From the NCBI GenBank assembly GCA_018907035.1, contig JACCIC010000038.1, forward strand, positions 516,001 to 580,000: DNA of 64,000 nucleotides, given 5' to 3'. Shown here piece after piece: positions 48,300 to 60,517 of the stretch (within the stretch, counting starts at the first letter, position 1; each line of letters begins with the position of its first letter). The translations under genes were made by a program, and so were the position numbers. The stretch is from Sycobia sp. Sy_11. Its lineage: Eukaryota; Arthropoda; Insecta; Hymenoptera; Epichrysomallidae. The notes beneath the pieces were generated by a model. It searched no databases. It saw only the letters and a program-made list of their open reading frames with translations, and was not told where the DNA came from.

Positions 48300-49403
48300 C
48301 GAGTGTGATCCTAGAATTACCTGGCCTGACCTAGAGGTGGCGGTATTTGCTCAAAAAATACCACTGTATTAGAAAGTATACAATCTATAAAGTATATGTC
48401 TCAAGATTGAAGACGCCATGATGTTTAGTATTTGTTTGACAGCCATTAATATTGAACGTTTTCGGGTGAATTTGTAAACATGGAAAAAATTGGTCATCGT
48501 TATGTTATACAATACATTTTTATTTGAAAGATCTCAACCACACCAATAAATAAGCTGAACTAGATTCTACTCTGGTTGAGACTGCTCGTTCGGTGCAACA
48601 GTAAAATATTGGGTAGCAGAGTTTAAACGAGGCCCGCACGAGCTGCCAAGACGAGCATCACAGTGGTCGACCAAACGAGGTGACAACTCCAGAAATATTG
48701 AAAAAATCCACCAATCTGTACTAGATGATCGTTGACTGAAAGTGTGCGAGGTAGCAGGCATGGTAGGCATTTCAAAAAGTGCGGTACATCGCATATTAAC
48801 TGAAAATTTGGAGATGACAAAGCTGTGCGCAAGATGGATGCCGCATTTGCTCACAATAGAACAGAAACAGCATCGTGAAGATGTTTCAGTTGAGTGTTTG
48901 ACAATGTTTCGTAAAAATAACGCCGAATTTCGCGTCGTTTCATAACTATGGATGAAACATGGGTCCACCACTTCACACCCGAAACAAAAGAACAATCAAA
49001 ACAATGGACTCAAAAAGAAAAACCGGCTCCAAAGAATGCAAAGACTGTTCCATCTGCAGGCAAGGTTATGGCGTTGGTTTTTTGGGATGCGTATGGGATA
49101 ATTTTCATTGACTATCTTGAAAAAGGAAAAACTATCAACGGCGAGTATTATGCCAACTTATTGCAACGTTTGACCAAAATCAAGCGAAAACGGCCGTATT
49201 TGGCTAAGAAGAAAGTGTTCTGTGTTGTTCCATCAAGACAATGCACCAGCTCAGACATCTGTTATTGCATGTATATAACTTATTGAACATCGCTGGGAAA
49301 AGTGTATAGAGGTGAAAGGAGATTATGTTGAAAAATAAATAGATTTTTTCCAAATATTTTTGAGTTTTATTTGTTGGACCAGGTACTTCTGGGGCCACCC
49401 TCA
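48300..49403 (+). mobile_element. Mariner D, internally deleted
   Basis: The left end CGAGTGTGATCCTAGAATTACCTGG and the right end, read inward, TGAGGGTGGCCCCAGAAGTACCTGG form imperfect inverted repeats; TA at 49,404 on the right, and TA two bases off on the left. Only about 15 bp separate it from mariner C. About 1.1 kb instead of 1.3 kb. Confidence 0.85.
48480..49340 (+). pseudogene. Mariner D transposase (broken)
   Basis: Start MEKIGHRYVIQY at 48,480 followed by stops and frameshifts. The second helix-turn-helix has VCEVAGMVGISKSAVHRIL (about 48,742), then LCARWMPHLLT, MDETWVHHFTPETKEQSKQW (first Asp, 48,948) and FWDAYGIIFIDYLEKGKTI. Near 49,220 the frame shifts where the QDNAPAH box (second Asp) is expected, and the segment with the third Asp is deleted; the end matches GDYVEK. 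So it has lost at least one catalytic residue. Related to mariner B (shared VHH, DYLEKGKTI) but a different family. Confidence 0.88.
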
Positions 49404-50120
49404 TACGTTTACATAATTTCTACGTATAGAAGTAGAAAAAAATTGCATACTATTATAAAATATCAAGTTCAAATTGGTTTGCCATTTGTTAAAGAATGAT
49501 TTCATATAAATATATTTCTCGCTTAAATATTTAATACAGTTATCATGCTTTATGATTTGTAAATATAACTTCTTGCAAAATATTTGTATGAAACCTTAAA
49601 CTTTTAAATAATGAAATTCTATCCCTCTTGTGCTCGAAATTCTAAAGCCGATCACATTCTACTTACATTTTTTGAGATATTTTGTATAACATTCTTTTGT
49701 AATTTATACAGATAGTTTTAATTTCTATATATCGTAACTTTTAGATGAAAATTAACACAATTATAAATATTTTCTAAATAATTAAAGAAGTTGTTGTTTT
49801 CATGCAATCTGCCACTTTCACCACATCAAGAAGAATTAAGAGAATGCGCAGAACAAAATACATAAAAGGCTAATGAATTTTATCTCTATAATTTGATTTT
49901 ATAATAATATTATTAAAACTAAATCAATTTCTTGATTTTCTCCATTTATTAGTAGTACATGAATCGCTTTTCAAATGCATTTTTAAAAATGAGTTTACCA
50001 AAAATTTTTTAGTTTTCATTATATTATTTTTATTAATTGTATAATTATGATTTTGAAACATTTTTCATCGATGAAGAATTTTTATATTTTTAGTGGTCCT
50101 TATATAAGAACCCAATATTA

Positions 50121-50164
<44 letters not shown>

Positions 50165-50984
50165 CAAGTTTGTCCGAAAGCTGTAGAACCCAGACTTGCT
50201 TTCAGAGCGCGACCGTACTCCTTGATATAATAGCATCCCCCATCTCTGTTTCGTCCCAGATAATAATTTAATCGATTTCTGAAACAATTCAATAATATTT
50301 AAGTAAAAAATACTCTATATATTAACATTTTTAATTGATGAAATTTTTTTATATTTTTAGGGGTCTTTATATACTACTCTGTTGATCAATATAATGTTAT
50401 TATGTATTATATTTGTATTATATATTATAAAAATTTGGAATTCCAACATTCTTTATAAGAACAGAGAAGTTTTTAAGGCAGCATAACGAACACAAAAAAA
50501 ATAAGAAAGGATTGAAATTATCTCACTCATGTAAATTAAATATTTTTATTTATATCATTGTCTAACTTTATAGTAAGAAATATCTTAAGAAAAACTATTT
50601 CTAAGAGGAAGTTCGATGAACTATAGACTTTCATTGTGTATCAACAATGATTGAAAGAAATCTAACACTGATATAATTCAGAACAGCTCAGTATTGCAAT
50701 ATTTTAACTGAATTTCTCAAAACATCCTCAAGTTTAATTAATGAAGTGGGGGCTAAGCAGATGGATCATTATGTTCTTTGCAGATGGGATATATATTCGA
50801 TTTCAAAATTTCGAATTTTCAAATACAGATCATATTTCGAACTAATCTTGAACTGATCTTATATAGAGAATAGTATTTAAATTTAAGCAAGAAGAGGACA
50901 CTGAAGGATTAAAAAAACAAAAGAATGACGAGCGACAAAGCAATAATCTAATTATTGAAACTAGCCTAAGCGTGACATATATTA
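49404..50984. other. AT-rich noncoding DNA
   Basis: (AT)n at 50,128-50,162, followed by a 100-bp stretch of normal composition (50,163-50,270) that may be a TE fragment. No gene supported. Confidence 0.5.
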
Positions 50985-51878
50985 GGTTGACAAATATCTA
51001 CCTTCCGCCTTTTTGTCTTATGAATTTCGCGGCTATGAACAAAGCGGTATAGAGCTCGTATCTGGCAATACTATACATCATTTAAAATCTCTTGACATAA
51101 CGTACAAAATAACGCTATGAATGATTAGTTTTGAAATTGCGTTCAAAAGTTATATACGTGTAAGTATTATAACTCCTAAGCATGAAGTTCACTAATGCCG
51201 AAATTCGCGCTATTTTAGTTTTCCTTCGTCAAAGGCAAATCCGTTAGATAAAAGTTCTGTGAGATTAATGGTGTTTTGAGGGATGGCACGCTATCACTAC
51301 AACCACAGTGGAATGGTTTCGACGATTCACAGCCGGTGAAAACGACACCATGGATAAGCCAGCCGGCGGAAGACCTGTGACGACGAATACCGAAAAAATC
51401 GGCCAGACGTTTCATTCTACCATCTACTGTGAACAACTAGACCGCTTGAAACAGGTTATCGATTAGAAGTGTCCACAATTGGCCAACAGGAAGGGTGTAG
51501 GGTTCCAGCAGGACAACGCCAGATCATACACTACGTTGATGACTTCACAAATGCTACGTGAGTTCGAATGGGACGTTTTATCTCATCCACCATATAGCCC
51601 GGACATAGCGCCAAGTGATTATCACCTGTTCCTGTCTATGTCGAACGCCCTTGGTGGTGTAAAGTTGGACTCAAAAGAGGCTTGTGAAAAGTGGCTCCCC
51701 GAGTTCTTCGCAAATAAGGAGAGGGGTTTCTACAAGAGGGGTATTATGAAGTTGCCATCTAGATGAAACAGATTATCGAACAAAACAGCGCATATTGTAA
51801 GTCAATCCGACCACTGTGACACTTTTTATAAAGCATCGAATGAAGAGCAAAAAACCGGAAAGAAGATATTTGACAACC
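50985..51878 (+). mobile_element. Mariner A relative, internally deleted
   Basis: 894 bp, TA on both sides (50,983-50,984; 51,879-51,880), ends GGTTGACAAATATCTACC and GGTTGTCAAATATCTTC as inverted repeats. Compared with mariner A (1,239 bp), the middle part of the gene between about 51,400 and 51,425 is missing. Confidence 0.92.
51183..51766 (+). pseudogene. Transposase remnant of mariner A relative
   Basis: N-terminal part near 51,183-51,400 (start FTNAEIRAILVF, with frameshifts), then a deletion that removes the first catalytic Asp region, then CEQLDRLKQVID and, at 51,479-51,766, a C-terminal frame with QQDNARSYT and APSDYHLF, which keeps second and third Asp with 34 residues between. It shows what the six lost bases in mariner A encoded. 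Confidence 0.87.
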
Positions 51879-51884
51879 TAATAT

Positions 51885-52205
51885 ATGTATCTATATATAT
51901 CATATCATACTAATTTTTAAAAACAAATGCGTTTTTGTTTGTACACAAACACAAATGTGTTTGTTGTTCTTCAAGTTAATATGATACTACTCTCACACCT
52001 TATGCATATGTTTTGATTTTGTAAATTTTATTTTCTCTTACGTGGCAAAATCTCTCTCTCACTCTCGGTCTATCTTTCTGGCTTTCTTTTCGCCTTCTCT
52101 TATAAAATGGTTCTGTATGCCAAATTATACTGAATCTAGTTTGTGACGACAAATGATATTTTTGTTTTTATACATTATATTACCTTCAGAATCACGACAA
52201 GAGAC
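51885..52205 (-). repeat. Interspersed repeat with (ATATG)n tail, copy 3, internally deleted
   Basis: Reverse complement of the family at 22,975-23,655: it keeps the tail end (TCATATCATACTAATTTTTA, 51,900) and the 5' part (52,020-52,200) but lacks most of the middle. Confidence 0.65.
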
Positions 52206-52298
52206 TGTTTTTTTTTTAGTTTGAACAAAACAAATGGTGGCAAAATATGGTTCTTTACCAACAACCGCGAAACTATATATGACCGCACCAGCGAGCGC

Positions 52299-52951
52299 CA
52301 GCGACCGCGCCAGTGAGCGCCAGCGACAACATCAGCGAGCGTCAGCGACAGCACCGGCGAGCGCCAGCGACAGCATCATCGTCGTCGGCGGCAAGTAGCT
52401 TTTGCTTTTGTTATTTCATTCATGTGTGCGTATAGCTAGGTCCTGACCCGCCGCCGCACCCGCGCGCCGCGATCTGCCGACTGCATAGCTTCGCGGTTTA
52501 GCAGTATAATATGTATTTATCGCGCGTAGCATAGCGATTAGTTTTATAATCCCGTTTATCGTATTGTATCGCCGTAAATGCGTTCGCGTATAAATTGTCC
52601 GTTAGCATATAATATGTAGTGTAATACCGTTGTTCCCACGTGTTTCGTTGAGAGCGTCCCGTTCCGTTTCCCCCGTCCCCGTAGATGTTAAAGGAGTGCA
52701 TGATTAACTGAATAATCGATGTAGTGTCGCGGAACCCGCACTCAGTATTAAGTATATGTATCGCTTCATCATTGTAAATAGTCGGTTTGTATAAATAAAT
52801 AGTAATTTTGTAATAATCTAATAAAATCACTCGCGTGGTTCATTCTCCGTTCCCCGTCCCCTTTCAGCGGAGTGCACGGCCAGTAGCGTGGAAGAGTCCA
52901 CACACACACACGTAAGTGAACAGTAAGTGGTAACCCGATTTCGGGGTTATA
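52299..52951 (+). repeat. 5' LTR of copy 2 (start missing)
   Basis: 653 bp ending ...TTTCGGGGTTATA three bases before the primer-binding site. A short repeat of GCCAGCGAC-type units at the left end (52,281-52,380) makes the exact left limit uncertain. AATAAA signals at about 52,793 and 52,820. The left boundary joins the repeat at 51,885-52,205 after about 90 bp. Confidence 0.88.
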
Positions 52952-52954
52952 AAA

Positions 52955-52975
52955 TGGCGCCCAACGTGGAGCCCG
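52955..52975 (+). promoter_or_regulatory. Primer-binding site for tRNA-Lys(CUU)
   Basis: TGGCGCCCAACGTGGAGCCC. The first 15 bases are the exact complement of the 3' end of the conserved animal tRNA-Lys(CUU), including CCA; one mismatch follows at position 16. Lysine-tRNA priming is known for the Osvaldo lineage. Confidence 0.88.
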
Positions 52976-55900
52976 CGAGAAAAGTGATCCTGAAGCCTCG
53001 TAGAAGAGCCACATCATGCACTCACTCTTTTTCCCTATCCCCTTTAGTCCAGCTGCACGAAGAAAAAGTACGCAACACACGTACAAGTGCACACACGGAC
53101 AGGCGACGACTGCAGCCACAAGTGTGCGCAGAAGAATGCGCAATGGCATAAATGTGTCAGAAATTTTTACTGACAAATTTTTATGATTAGATGCTTCTCC
53201 CCTTTCTCCCTTTTCGTCACGTCTAGGTACTAATATATTAATTAACAATTTATAATTAATTAATTAAATTATCGGGCTAAAGCTAATGTACATAAATGCC
53301 TTCTCGTTATCCCCCCTATGTATATTGAGTAAAGTCAAGCAAGGTGTTATATAGAAAATAGTTTCTTTTAATTTTATACTCATATAAATTTTGCATGTAC
53401 ATATTGATATTGTATTTTACATGAATATATATATGTATTTATAATAATGAAAGTATAAGTAACAGTATAATTATAATTTTACTTATAATTTCATTTATAT
53501 TAGCAAAATGCGCTATTTGTTGCCTGAAATGTAAACACACAAAAGAGAACAACTTTCTCTTTTTCTTGAGAAATACGCTGGTATTTCAAAATTGAAATAA
53601 CAGCACAGTAATGGATAAATTTAGTAATTACATAAATAAAAGTACAAGGTCGAGGTCAAATACCTCTTAAACTTAGTGTGTTTGCATGCAAAATAAATAG
53701 CCTTTTCTGAAAATCTTTACATACATTGTCAGTATTCGAATCTAAATTATTTCTATATAATTTCAATATAATCCATATATTATTTACATATGATTTTAAA
53801 TCACTGATATTATATTTAACTTTATACAATATTTCTCATATGCTCCATATATATATCTAATATACATTTAACTGATTTTTGATATTATGTCTGTCCTTTC
53901 TCGCCACTCATGTCCCTAAATTTTTATTAACTTGTTATATAATATATCATATATGCATATCGTTTCCTCTCTTATTATGTGCAAAAGCACATGAATATCG
54001 TATCGTCCCTGCACCTTTTATACCATTTTACAATACCACATATGACCCTCGCTACACATAGAAGATAGTTTTATCTTAAATATATACTTCATCGATATAC
54101 TCAGAAGAAATAGCATATATATATCAAGTTGGAGACTAGAAAAGATCAAGGAAATCATCAGCATTGTAAGACTTTATAACTAATAAGCGTATGCAATAAC
54201 AAGGATACCACACTCAGTGTATACAGGACACTTTTCCCCATTGCTATCGATATCGCTTCTTTTTTTTATTATCGATTACTACAATTATAGCTTAAAATAC
54301 TTTATTAAATACAAATACTTCATAAAGAGAGGGGCTCAAGTAGCAGAAGATCTTCTTTCTCTCTCTCTCTTCCTTCTGACAGGTATAACCTATATGTTTG
54401 ACATATAGATGCACAGGGTGAATTTTGAAAGAGAACAATTCCCATGAAGGAATTGAATTTTCTCAACTTTATAAAGTGGAGGTAGATGAGAATATCCACT
54501 TCAATAGTAGAAATTAATTTTAAATCATTTTTAAGAAAATTAAGGACTTTTAGTAATAAAACACTGATGGTAGTGGGACTGTAGCCAAGTATAATAGAAA
54601 ACTTGGTAAATTGAAAGAGAAAAGCCAATGCCGCTAATCTCTTTTCATCTTCTGAAAACAACTGGCTCTATTTAATTATTTCACTGACATATTGATGAAT
54701 ATTTATCGTCAAGCTGGTCATTTGGACAAATAGTGCTGGGGATATATACAAACAAACATAACTGAAAATATAAGGAGGAAATCACACGCTTAATTACAAT
54801 AACCTCTTAATACTGTGAGTATTCTTTTATTTTCAGCTGCTAAATACTAAACTGCTAAATACTAACTAATAATAAATAACCTCAAATAACATTAAATAAT
54901 AGTAAGCAGAATGATTAGTATAGATGTGATATCGACACCACTACAGTAAAATAGCTTTATAATGGAATACAAAATAATGCAATAAATATATTAATCCAGT
55001 TGAAGATTATTACCACTATTTATCATAAATAACAACTTAACAACAAACCAACTAAAGATATAATAACCAAGTAAGTATAGTAGCTGAAAGTAGTAATAAC
55101 AAGACAGGAAACCACATAACGAGAGGACCAATATAAATGAAATAACTAAAAAACCAAAGGAAACATTAACGAACAATTGGATATCTTTTCTTTTAAGGAC
55201 AAATGAGTGGATATAATTAATAACAATAGTAAACATAAACTAGACGTGTAAATAAAACCAAGTAAATTTCTTAGCATTGACAAATAACATAACAATTATA
55301 ACTAAATAAACATAAATAAGTATTTTCTGTGAAAAAAAAAAACAAGGGGAGAGAAAATATACTGTCTATATACATTTTTTTTATATATGTATTTTCAGTG
55401 TGATATTACTTTATTTTAATTATTAATAAATAAAGCAACAGGAGGATTTTATTTTTTTTTCCATTTCAATAAGTCTTATTTGAATTAACTACTGTCAGCC
55501 AGGAGTATTGCAGTCTAAAATAGGTGTAGCCAAGAATAACTGCAGTACTGGACAAATAACAACCTTAGTCAAGGTAACTGGGATAACAACAATTCAATTC
55601 AATATAACATAGTAACATAATAATAATAATAATAATAATAACAATAATAACAATAATAATCATAATATAAATAATAATAATAATAGTAACATAATAATAA
55701 CGATAATAGCAACCAACAATAAATAAATTTTGATAAACAATTTTTTTTTCTCTCTCTCTCTATCAACAAATTCGGAACTACTGTTTCACACCTAAATTAA
55801 ATCAGTCTTAAAAATTTTTTTTTACTACAAAAAAAAAAAAATTTTTTTTTTACTTTACCTTTAGAAAATTCTTTTTTTTTCTCCATTGGTATATATAAAT

Positions 55901-56379
55901 CAGCACACAGAATAATAATTATTTTCTTGGAAAAAAAAATATTATAACCAATCTCATAAATAATCACACCTGAAGAAAAAAAAAGAGGATTACAACATAA
56001 TAACATTCCTTTTATTATTATCTACTTACGTTAAAAATCAAGTCCAGTTCGTGCATTTAACATTCTCTTTATAATCAAGAAAACTTTACTAGGGTAACTA
56101 CTTAGTCCACTACTACGCATATAGACGAGTACAGAATATACTGGAAAGAGCAAAATTTGCTACGACTTGGTTGGAAATAATAAGGTCCAGAAAGAGAAGA
56201 GAATACGATTTTATCTCCGGCTAGAAAAAATACGCTTTTAGATTTTACTCCAAGCACATATCAACAAGAACGCATCGAACAGCTGTTCTTAAATCTTTAT
56301 TATATATATACCGTGTCGTCTTTATTATTTTACATCCATATCGTGTATCGTCCCCCTTTCACAACCCCACCTAGGAATA
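52976..56379 (+). other. Long 5' leader of copy 2
   Basis: 3.4 kb between primer site and gag start. The first 250 bp are of normal composition; from 53,240 it is AT-rich, with an (AAT)n-type tract at 55,613-55,700 and A/T runs near 55,820. From 53,897 on it aligns with copy 1. No ORF is conserved in sense orientation. Confidence 0.78.
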
Positions 56380-57142
56380 ATGGAGCTCCCTCAAGAAACC
56401 CGGAGTGAGATAGATGAGGAAAGAGCAAGACATAGCAACGTTTACGAACAATTGCAAAAGGATGCGTTGCTCACAGAAGCCGAACAGAAACACCTACAAG
56501 TAGACGAGAATTTAACTACAGTAAGAGACAGATTACTGCGCTTCGAAATGCGGCGGCTGTTCGGACCAACAGCCGCAGAATGGCATGCCGCAAAGGATGA
56601 AGCAAGACAGACAGACGGAGATATAACGGAACTATCAAAGGTCTTGAGTTCCACCGCACTCGATCATATAGATCATGAAACAGCTAATATCAATAATGCG
56701 GAAAACAAAAGCTCCATCGAACCCCATGTTGCCACTATGGCACCGATCTGGTCGAATAACACTCCATATATGGGATACCCGTACGGGCCATGGCCGTCAC
56801 CACCGTTGCACAGCACGAACACCACGGGAGTTAATTATCTCCCCGCCGCTGCCAACAGCTGGCAACCTCTGCCTGGAGGATGGCCATTCGCCCATCCGGC
56901 ACTGTTCCAACAGTACGCCGCGATGCCACACACGGGTACGCCCTGCACAACAGCTGGAGCGCAGCCCACGCCCAATGCGGCACCGACAACCTCTAGTCAC
57001 ATGAACACCAGTCGACCCTTCGAGAACACCTATCTGAAGGGACACGGACTGGACAATTGCTACGCCAGTGGAAGGTGCAGTTCACGGGAGCCCCTCGCGA
57101 AGACGTAGAGGAATTTATTGATAGGATGGAAGCGACGATAAA
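56380..57142 (+). pseudogene. gag: gag of copy 2 (frameshift, C-terminal half deleted)
   Basis: ATG at 56,380 (MELPQETRSEIDEERARHS). The charged, probably coiled-coil N-terminus (to about residue 110) is followed by a Pro/Tyr/Gly-rich linker (YMGYPYGPWPSPP) and the start of the capsid-like domain (RPFENTYLK, then LLRQWKVQF). A one-base deletion near 57,040 shifts the frame. At about 57,142 the domain is cut by a deletion that joins EEFIDRMEATIN directly to the second half of the protease. Copy 1 positions 3,198-4,007 show what was lost. This copy confirms the reading of the N-terminus that is scrambled in copy 1. Confidence 0.88.
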
Positions 57143-58840
57143 CGGCGAGGTCGATCTGTCACTAACGATCGACAACCAACGGCTTAAAGCCCGCTTCAAA
57201 GTATCGGCCTCCTTGAAATACGCCATGATCCTTGGTATGGACATACTTTCGTCGCTAAAGATGACCATCAACTTTGCAGACGCTACGTGGCACACGCCTA
57301 AGAAAATCATCAGGCGTTTCGTCACCCAACACCGTGACTCACCTGAAGCTATCACGGCTATCGCAGCCGTTAACGGGGTAGCACAATTAAAGGACACGGA
57401 GAAAAAAGAAATGGACTGAGTGCTACGGCACCTTATACCGGAAAAAACCGGAACGCTGAAATTGGCACGCATGCAGCCACATTATATTGACACCCAGGGG
57501 CACCGTCCCATAAAACAGCGTCTCCGGCGAATACCGGATAAACTCCTCCAGCAGGCTCATGCGGAAATTGACCGATTGCTCGAGGAGGGTATCATAGAAC
57601 CGTCAGAAAGCTCGTGGAGCAGCTGCCCGGTAATTGTCCCTAAAAAGGACGGAAAAATAAGGTTCTGCATTGACTACCGGGCAGTCAACGCCATCACTAA
57701 GAAGGATGCATACCCTCTTCCGCATATGGATGTCCTGCTGGACAATTTACGTAACGCGCGGTACCTGACTAAAATAGATCTTAGTCAGGCCCACCACCAG
57801 ATACCGCTTGAAGAGAGCAGTAAAGAGGTCACCGCCTTTGCGGTCCCGCAGAAAGGCCTCTTTCAATATACGAGACTACCTTATGGGCTAACGAACGCCC
57901 TGGCCACCTTCCAGCGAGGTATGGACCTTGTTTTCGTGCCAGCGTGGCAACCGAATGTCTTCGTGTATATGGACGATATTATCGTCGCTACGAAGACCTT
58001 CGAGCAGCACCTTCGTGAGGTGAAAGCGGTCCTCACCCGCTTGAACGAGATATGCCTACAGATAAACAAGGAGAAATCCGAGTTTTGCTGCCCGGAGGTC
58101 AAGTACCTAGGGTACATCGTAGACGCGGACGGTCTCCACACTGACCCCGACAAAATTCGCCCAGTAAGCGAATACCCAAGGCCTACCAACCTGCGACAAT
58201 TGAGGGCCTTTCTAGGCATGGTCGGGTCGTACGCTAGGTTCATAAAGGACTTAGCGTAAATCAAGCTGCCCCTCACCAAACTATTGAAAAAAAACATCGA
58301 GTGGCACTGGGGAGGAGCGCAACAGGAAGCTTTCGACAAGCTCAGAATCCTGTTGACGCAAGCGCCTGTGCTAGCGCGCCCCGTGCAGAATCAACCGTAT
58401 GTCTTGCAAACCGATGCGAGTAATTACGCTCTAGGAGCAGTGCTAAGCCAAGACCACCACGGCGAAGAGCACCCGATTGCTTACGCAAGCAGGACATTGA
58501 CACCAGCTGAGACAAACTATACCGTCATCGAGAAGGAGTGCCTAGCCGTCCTATGGGCCGTAGAAAAATTCCGCGGGTATTTACTCGGCGAGAAGTTTAC
58601 GGTGATAACTGACCACAGTAGCCTTAAGTGGTTACACACATTGAAAGACCCAACAGGACGTTTAGCTAGATGGGCAACAGCACTCCAAGCGTACAACATG
58701 GAAATCGTCCACAGAAAGGGAGCACTACATCATGTGCCAGACGCCCTATCAAGGCCCCCTCAACACCCAGAGTCCTCTACCGCAACTCTCACCACCCTTG
58801 AAATGGACGACTGGTACCGCCAGAAAAGCGCCGAGATCCA
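57143..58840 (+). pseudogene. pol: pol of copy 2, first part: protease remnant, RT, RNase H
   Basis: The protease remnant (57,143-57,300) lacks the active-site Asp loop and keeps ILGMDIL and TINFADATWHTP. A stop at 57,417 (TGA; copy 1 has CGG, Arg) splits it from RT. RT, 57,420-58,250: QGHRPIKQR, SSWSSCPVIVPKKDGKIRFC, KIDLSQAHHQIP, FAVPQKGLFQYTRLPYGL and the catalytic YMDD (57,966-57,977), LGYIVDADGL. A second stop at 58,257 (TAA; copy 1 GAA). RNase H, about 58,385-58,760: LQTDASNYALGAVLSQ, EKECLAVLWAVEKFRGYL, TDHSSLKWL. A one-base loss in an A-run near 58,840 shifts the frame before integrase. RT and RNase H domains are otherwise complete. Confidence 0.93.
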
Positions 58841-60517
58841 AAACACCCGGAGCTATATCCCGATTGGTCGATCAAAGAGGGACGGTTGTATAAACATCGG
58901 CCAAATGACTGGAAGCTCGTGGTACCCTCTAACGATAGAGAGCGCGTCCTCCATGAGTGTCATAACACTCTGACCTCAGGGCAATTTGGAGTGGATAAAA
59001 CCACTCACAAAGTCGTCCAGCAGTACTACTGGCCAGGTATGAAAAGAGAAATACACAAACATGTGAAACACTGCCCTGAGTGTCAAATACACAAAGTGTC
59101 GCAGAGAGGACCCACGGGCTTGATGTCGCAACGAAACATCGAAGGTCCCTGGAGCAGTGTAGCCGCAGATATCATGGGCCCGTTCCCGACCAGCAAGGGA
59201 CAACATAAGTATCTCTTGGTGTTCCAAGATCTTTTCACCAAATACATCGAGATACGCCCATTGCGGAAAGCAAATGGCCAGGCGATCACGCGGGCACTAG
59301 AAGAGCAGATCATCTTCAAGTGGAGTTGCCCGAAATACCTAATTTCGGATAATGGTACCGAGTTTGCCAACAACTGGCTAAAGACCAAACTCGCGGAATT
59401 GGGTATAGTACACCAATTTATTGCGCCGTACCACGCACAGGCCAACCCTGTAGAAAGAGTAAACAGGGTCATCAAAACCATGATCGCGATTTTTGTCCAA
59501 AACGACCATAAAAACTGGGACATCCACCTCCCAGAGTTGGCATTTGCAGTAAACACAGCAGTGCACGCTAGCACACAGACATCGCCGGCATTTTTAAATT
59601 TTGGCCGGAATCCCCGAGAAATGCCGACGTATCGTCAGTCTCAAGATTCAACGCTGCAGGTGCAAACATTAACACCACTGGAATGGCAAAATCGCATGAA
59701 AAGATTGCCCGCCATCCACAATCTCATAAGAAAACACCTGAGCGCCGCAAGTCAAAAACAGGCCAAATATTATAACAAGGGTCGCCGAGCGGAAACATTT
59801 GAGGTAAACGACATGGTATGTCGACGCAACCATGTTCTATCGTCCGGTCCCAGCCAATTCTCAGCGAAATTGGCCCCAAAATTTGTAGCTCCCTGTAAAA
59901 TTACGAAAAAGATATCCCCCGTCGTATTCGAGATCAAAGACATGAGTGACGGGAAAACGACAAAGGCATATATATCAGACCTCAAGAGATATCACCAACC
60001 TAATAGCAGTAATTTATCCACAGGTATCAACAACGAGCAGCAACATGTACCGAGTAAACGGACGAGGCAGAGGACTGCGTCGATCGGTCATGTCCGATCA
60101 GTCCAAGAGACCTGGGGACGAACAAATTCCCCCATCCCTCGCGTACGACCCAGAAGAAATGTGGGGGTTAACGTCCAGAAGCGTAACCGCACCAACGGTG
60201 CATATACGCAGAGGTTCCCCCAACCGCTTCAATACTACTCTCGATATGGAGAAAGTAAGCGAGGCCCTCGAAGAGGTACGGAAATCGCGACTGAATTTAA
60301 TTCAGTTCAGTCCCGATACAACACAGGAGTTCGTCGAAGAGGAAGCGGCGACGCAAACTATACCAATAGCGGAAGCATCATTCGCGCCCTCGCTATTGGA
60401 CACAAGCATACCGACCCCCGAGGACCCCGAAAATCCCACCCAACCCCAAACCCAAACCATTACCGACAACGTCCCATACCCCAATGCAGAATACTTAGAG
60501 GAGGTAGCTCAAGATGA
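58841..60517 (+). pseudogene. pol: pol of copy 2, second part: integrase with Arg-rich tail
   Basis: Open from 58,886 to 60,517 in a frame shifted from RT. Zinc-binding part 58,952-59,090: HECHN, SGQFG, YYWPGM, HCPECQ. The second His of the usual set is Gln here (His in copy 1). Core: AADIMGPFP (first Asp, about 59,168), LISDNGTEF (second, about 59,346) and NPVERVNR (Glu, about 59,451), 34 residues between second and third by my count. The C-terminal part has MVCRRNHVLSSGPSQFSAKL and ISDLKRYHQ (GPY/F-like region, about 59,800-60,000), then an Arg-rich tail that overlaps ORF3 in another frame. The largest surviving ORF of the element. Confidence 0.92.

Noticed and set aside
54320..54661. Antisense ORF in the leader of copy 2 (minus), with a similar antisense ORF at 419-628 in copy 1
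   Set aside because: The similarity is explained by the DNA match between the leaders. Lengths differ, the starts are not conserved and no domain was recognised.
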